Part shown: one piece after another, positions 6,994 to 8,985 of the stretch | How positions within the stretch are numbered: the first letter of the stretch is position 1 | Layout: every line of letters starts with the position of its first letter | Origin: Bacteroidota bacterium | GTDB lineage: Bacteria > Bacteroidota > Rhodothermia > Rhodothermales > Rubricoccaceae | DNA length: 8,985 nucleotides | Reading direction: 5' to 3' | Assembly (NCBI GenBank): GCA_022564455.1 | Contig: JADFLK010000064.1 | Coordinates: 1 to 8,985 of the forward strand | Program-made: the position numbers and the translations under genes | Notes under the pieces: model-generated | Database searches by the model: none | What the model saw: the letters and a program-made list of their open reading frames with translations, nothing else | Told to the model about the DNA's origin: nothing

Positions 6994-8985
6994 TTAGATC
7001 GAACTTTTGTATGCCTGAACGTATTCCGGCGAATAGCCGTAAGCGTAACCCCTACGCTTCGAGTCATCAAAGCGGTTCACCACGATGCCGGCAAGAGGCA
7101 GGCCAACGCCCTCCAGCGCCAAACGTGCCTGCTCCAAAGCCTTCAGGTCGGTTTGATTGGCTGAGACGACCATGAGCGAGGCGTCTGCCGCTTCCGCAAG
7201 GAGAAGCGCGTCGGTGGCCACGAGCACAGGTGGTGAGTCGATCAGGATTGCGTCGAAAACTTGGCGAGCAGACTCGATGAGAAACGTGAACCTCTCGGTG
7301 CCAATTAACTCGGAAGGTGGCAATTTTGCATCTCCGGCGGGGATGAAGGACAAATTATCTACGTCCGTGCCAAACTGACTGAAAAGGTCCTCCACGCTTT
7401 GTGGAGTTCCGTTGTTCGCATGTGGAACGTCTCCGTCCAAGAGAAGATTGGCCAGAGTGATTTGATTCTCTTCACCGAGAAGAATATGCCCACCCGGCCG
7501 TCGCATGTCTGCATCAATCAGCAGCGTTTTCTGCCCACCCACTGCCATCGAAACGGCTAAGTTTGCCGACGTTACGGTTTTCCCTGCTCCCAGTTCCGGA
7601 CTCGTAATCAACAGCACCTTAGGCGGTGCCGGAAACGTGTGGCTAAGGTTCGTTCGAATGAGCCGAAAGTTTTCCGTGATGGGGGACCAAGGGTCAATAC
7701 GCGCCATCAAAAGTGAGGAGATTGTCTTCCCCTCAACCTCAACCTCATCTGATCCGTCGAACATCGCCTTTATTTGCTTATCCATCGATGGAACAACACC
7801 GAGGACACGGTACCCCTTCATCTGCAGATCTTCTGGGCGGCGCAGCTGACGGTCCGTCGCATGGCGGACAAGGGCGAGCCCGACGCCAAACCCTAGACCC
7901 AACAAGAGACCAAGGATCACATTTTGGGGCATGTTAGGCCGAAAAGGGGAACGCGGAGTTGAGGCCGCACTCACAATACTCACATACCCCAGTTCGGATT
8001 TTTCGGCAATAAGTGTGCGTTGAAGCTCGACCAAGAACGTATTGTAGAAACTGCCCACTACCGCTTTCCGCCGTTCCAGTTGTGCAAGCTCAACGGTCTG
8101 ACGCGGAATGCCTTGAAGCTGACCAGCAAACCCGCCGACTCGAGATTCAAGGGACCGAGACTGGGCTTCCAGACCTCCAAGCAGTGCTTGCCGTTCCGCA
8201 CGCTGTGTTCGTAGTTGAGCGACGTAGGCCTCGTCGTGAACCGTCGGTATACCCTCGGTGAGAGCAGCCAGCTGGGAGGTCAGGCCCTCGCGGCGCTGCT
8301 CATAGCGCTGAATCTGACCTATAAGCTCTTGAAGCTCAGGCAGTTCGCTCTCGTTCCCGTACAAGTCTGGATTGACGCTGTAATACGGTTCGGTTCGAAT
8401 TTTTAAATCGGCGATTCGCTGATCAAAGGAGCTAATCTCGGCTTCCAGCCCTTGTGTACGTGGTCGTGTGTAGCCCTCTTCAGGGGATACTCGATCCAGT
8501 TCCTCGGTGATAACATTAAGAGCATGGCGCTGCGACTCAATCTGCAGTCTCGTTTGATCTTGCTGTGCTCGATACGAAGCATACTGCTGAACCAACTGTT
8601 CACCTGCGTATCCCCGTTCCGGGATTCGACGACTTTGCGAAAAGGCCACTACCTGATCATCAATCTCATCAAGCTCCCCACTCAAATTGCCCACCTGCTG
8701 TTCCAGAAACGTTCGTGCAGCAACAACGCTCGCTCTGCTTTCCTCTAGCGTCACCTTGCGGTATTCCTCAGCATACATATTTGCAATCCGTGCTGCTTCC
8801 TCCGCCACTGAACTAACTGCGGTAATTCTAATCATGTCTTGTTCTCGCAGTGATTCGAAAGTCACCCGATCGAACAGCAGATAGGCCACATCCAGTACAC
8901 TAAGATCCTCTTCTCCGTCGGATACCTCGAGTATCGGAAAGAAAGTCCGCGAATTCAGGACACTGTCAGCCTCAATGAGGCGGGC
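6994..8985 (-). CDS. Wzc/GumC/ExoP-type polysaccharide co-polymerase with C-terminal BY-kinase domain (5' end missing)
   Basis: An inner-membrane protein of this family controls polymer length and export and autophosphorylates on tyrosine. The frame stays open to the window edge: 32 codons precede the GTG at 8889 and read as Wzz-domain sequence, so that GTG is not the true start. In the 663 visible residues: the end of the Wzz domain (about 1-80, with AARIANMYAEEY), a long coiled-coil-rich periplasmic stretch (about 80-330), a GNVR-like segment with a proline-rich exit (STPRSPFRPN), a transmembrane helix (about 354-373), then the cytoplasmic kinase. The kinase has Walker A SPELGAGKT (about 462-470), Walker A' LLIDADMRRP (488-497), Walker B ILIDSPP (580-586) and a tail with five tyrosines (647, 649, 651, 655, 659). 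The Walker A has Ala where many BY-kinases have Glu (GEGK). The N-terminal transmembrane helix must lie outside the window. It is the first visible gene of the operon, 25 bp before the SLBB gene. The family call is secure; the polymer handled is unknown. Confidence 0.95.
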   Translation of the reverse strand, partial: ARLIEADSVLNSRTFFPILEVSDGEEDLSVLDVAYLLFDRVTFESLREQDMIRITAVSSVAEEAARIANMYAEEYRKVTLEESRASVVAARTFLEQQVGNLSGELDEIDDQVVAFSQSRRIPERGYAGEQLVQQYASYRAQQDQTRLQIESQRHALNVITEELDRVSPEEGYTRPRTQGLEAEISSFDQRIADLKIRTEPYYSVNPDLYGNESELPELQELIGQIQRYEQRREGLTSQLAALTEGIPTVHDEAYVAQLRTQRAERQALLGGLEAQSRSLESRVGGFAGQLQGIPRQTVELAQLERRKAVVGSFYNTFLVELQRTLIAEKSELGYVSIVSAASTPRSPFRPNMPQNVILGLLLGLGFGVGLALVRHATDRQLRRPEDLQMKGYRVLGVVPSMDKQIKAMFDGSDEVEVEGKTISSLLMARIDPWSPITENFRLIRTNLSHTFPAPPKVLLITSPELGAGKTVTSANLAVSMAVGGQKTLLIDADMRRPGGHILLGEENQITLANLLLDGDVPHANNGTPQSVEDLFSQFGTDVDNLSFIPAGDAKLPPSELIGTERFTFLIESARQVFDAILIDSPPVLVATDALLLAEAADASLMVVSANQTDLKALEQARLALEGVGLPLAGIVVNRFDDSKRRGYAYGYSPEYVQAYKSSI

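Noticed and set aside
6969..7070. N-terminal extension of the SLBB protein from a TTG at 7070
   Set aside because: It would place 34 polar residues in front of a clear signal peptide and overlap the conserved end of the kinase gene.

Overview
The window reads as part of an exopolysaccharide or capsule biosynthesis and export operon from a Gram-negative-type bacterium. All seven genes that can be supported lie on the minus strand, so transcription runs from the right edge (8985) towards position 1. Base composition looks like mid-fifties percent GC by eye. A signal peptide, an SLBB export-type protein and a Wzc-type co-polymerase/kinase point to a diderm envelope. Shine-Dalgarno-like motifs precede two of the starts (GAGGG before 3586, GAGG before 2307). 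The phylum cannot be settled from sequence alone.

Layout in order of transcription: (1) 8985-6994, a chain-length determinant/BY-kinase (Wzc/GumC/ExoP type) whose 5' end lies beyond the window; (2) 6968-6477, a small secreted single-SLBB protein with a C-terminal hydrophobic helix; (3) 6439-4550, a full-length ABC exporter with fused membrane and ATPase domains; (4) 4524-3583, a PAPS-type sulfotransferase; (5) 3586-2309, a GT4 glycosyltransferase; (6) 2307-1363, an extended-SDR nucleotide-sugar epimerase; (7) 1351-134, a second GT4 enzyme related to the first. Spacings are 25, 37, 25, -4, 1 and 11 bp. This fits one co-transcribed unit, with genes 4, 5 and 6 translationally coupled.

Together the genes suggest that two retaining glycosyltransferases build part of a repeat unit from nucleotide sugars, one of which the SDR enzyme may supply. 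A sulfotransferase may sulfate the glycan or its lipid carrier, an ABC exporter may move the lipid-linked product across the inner membrane, and the Wzc-like protein with the SLBB protein would serve the periplasmic/outer-membrane stage. A sulfated extracellular polysaccharide is an inference, not a demonstrated product. No Wzx flippase, Wzy polymerase, initiating glycosyltransferase or full-length Wza is visible; these would have to lie outside the window.

The only stretch without a convincing gene is 1-133. No CRISPR array, RNA gene, insertion sequence or convincing terminator was seen. The most unusual local features are the minimal SLBB protein, the sulfotransferase in an export operon, the shared motif of the two GT4 enzymes, and a very AT-rich patch at the sulfotransferase start.
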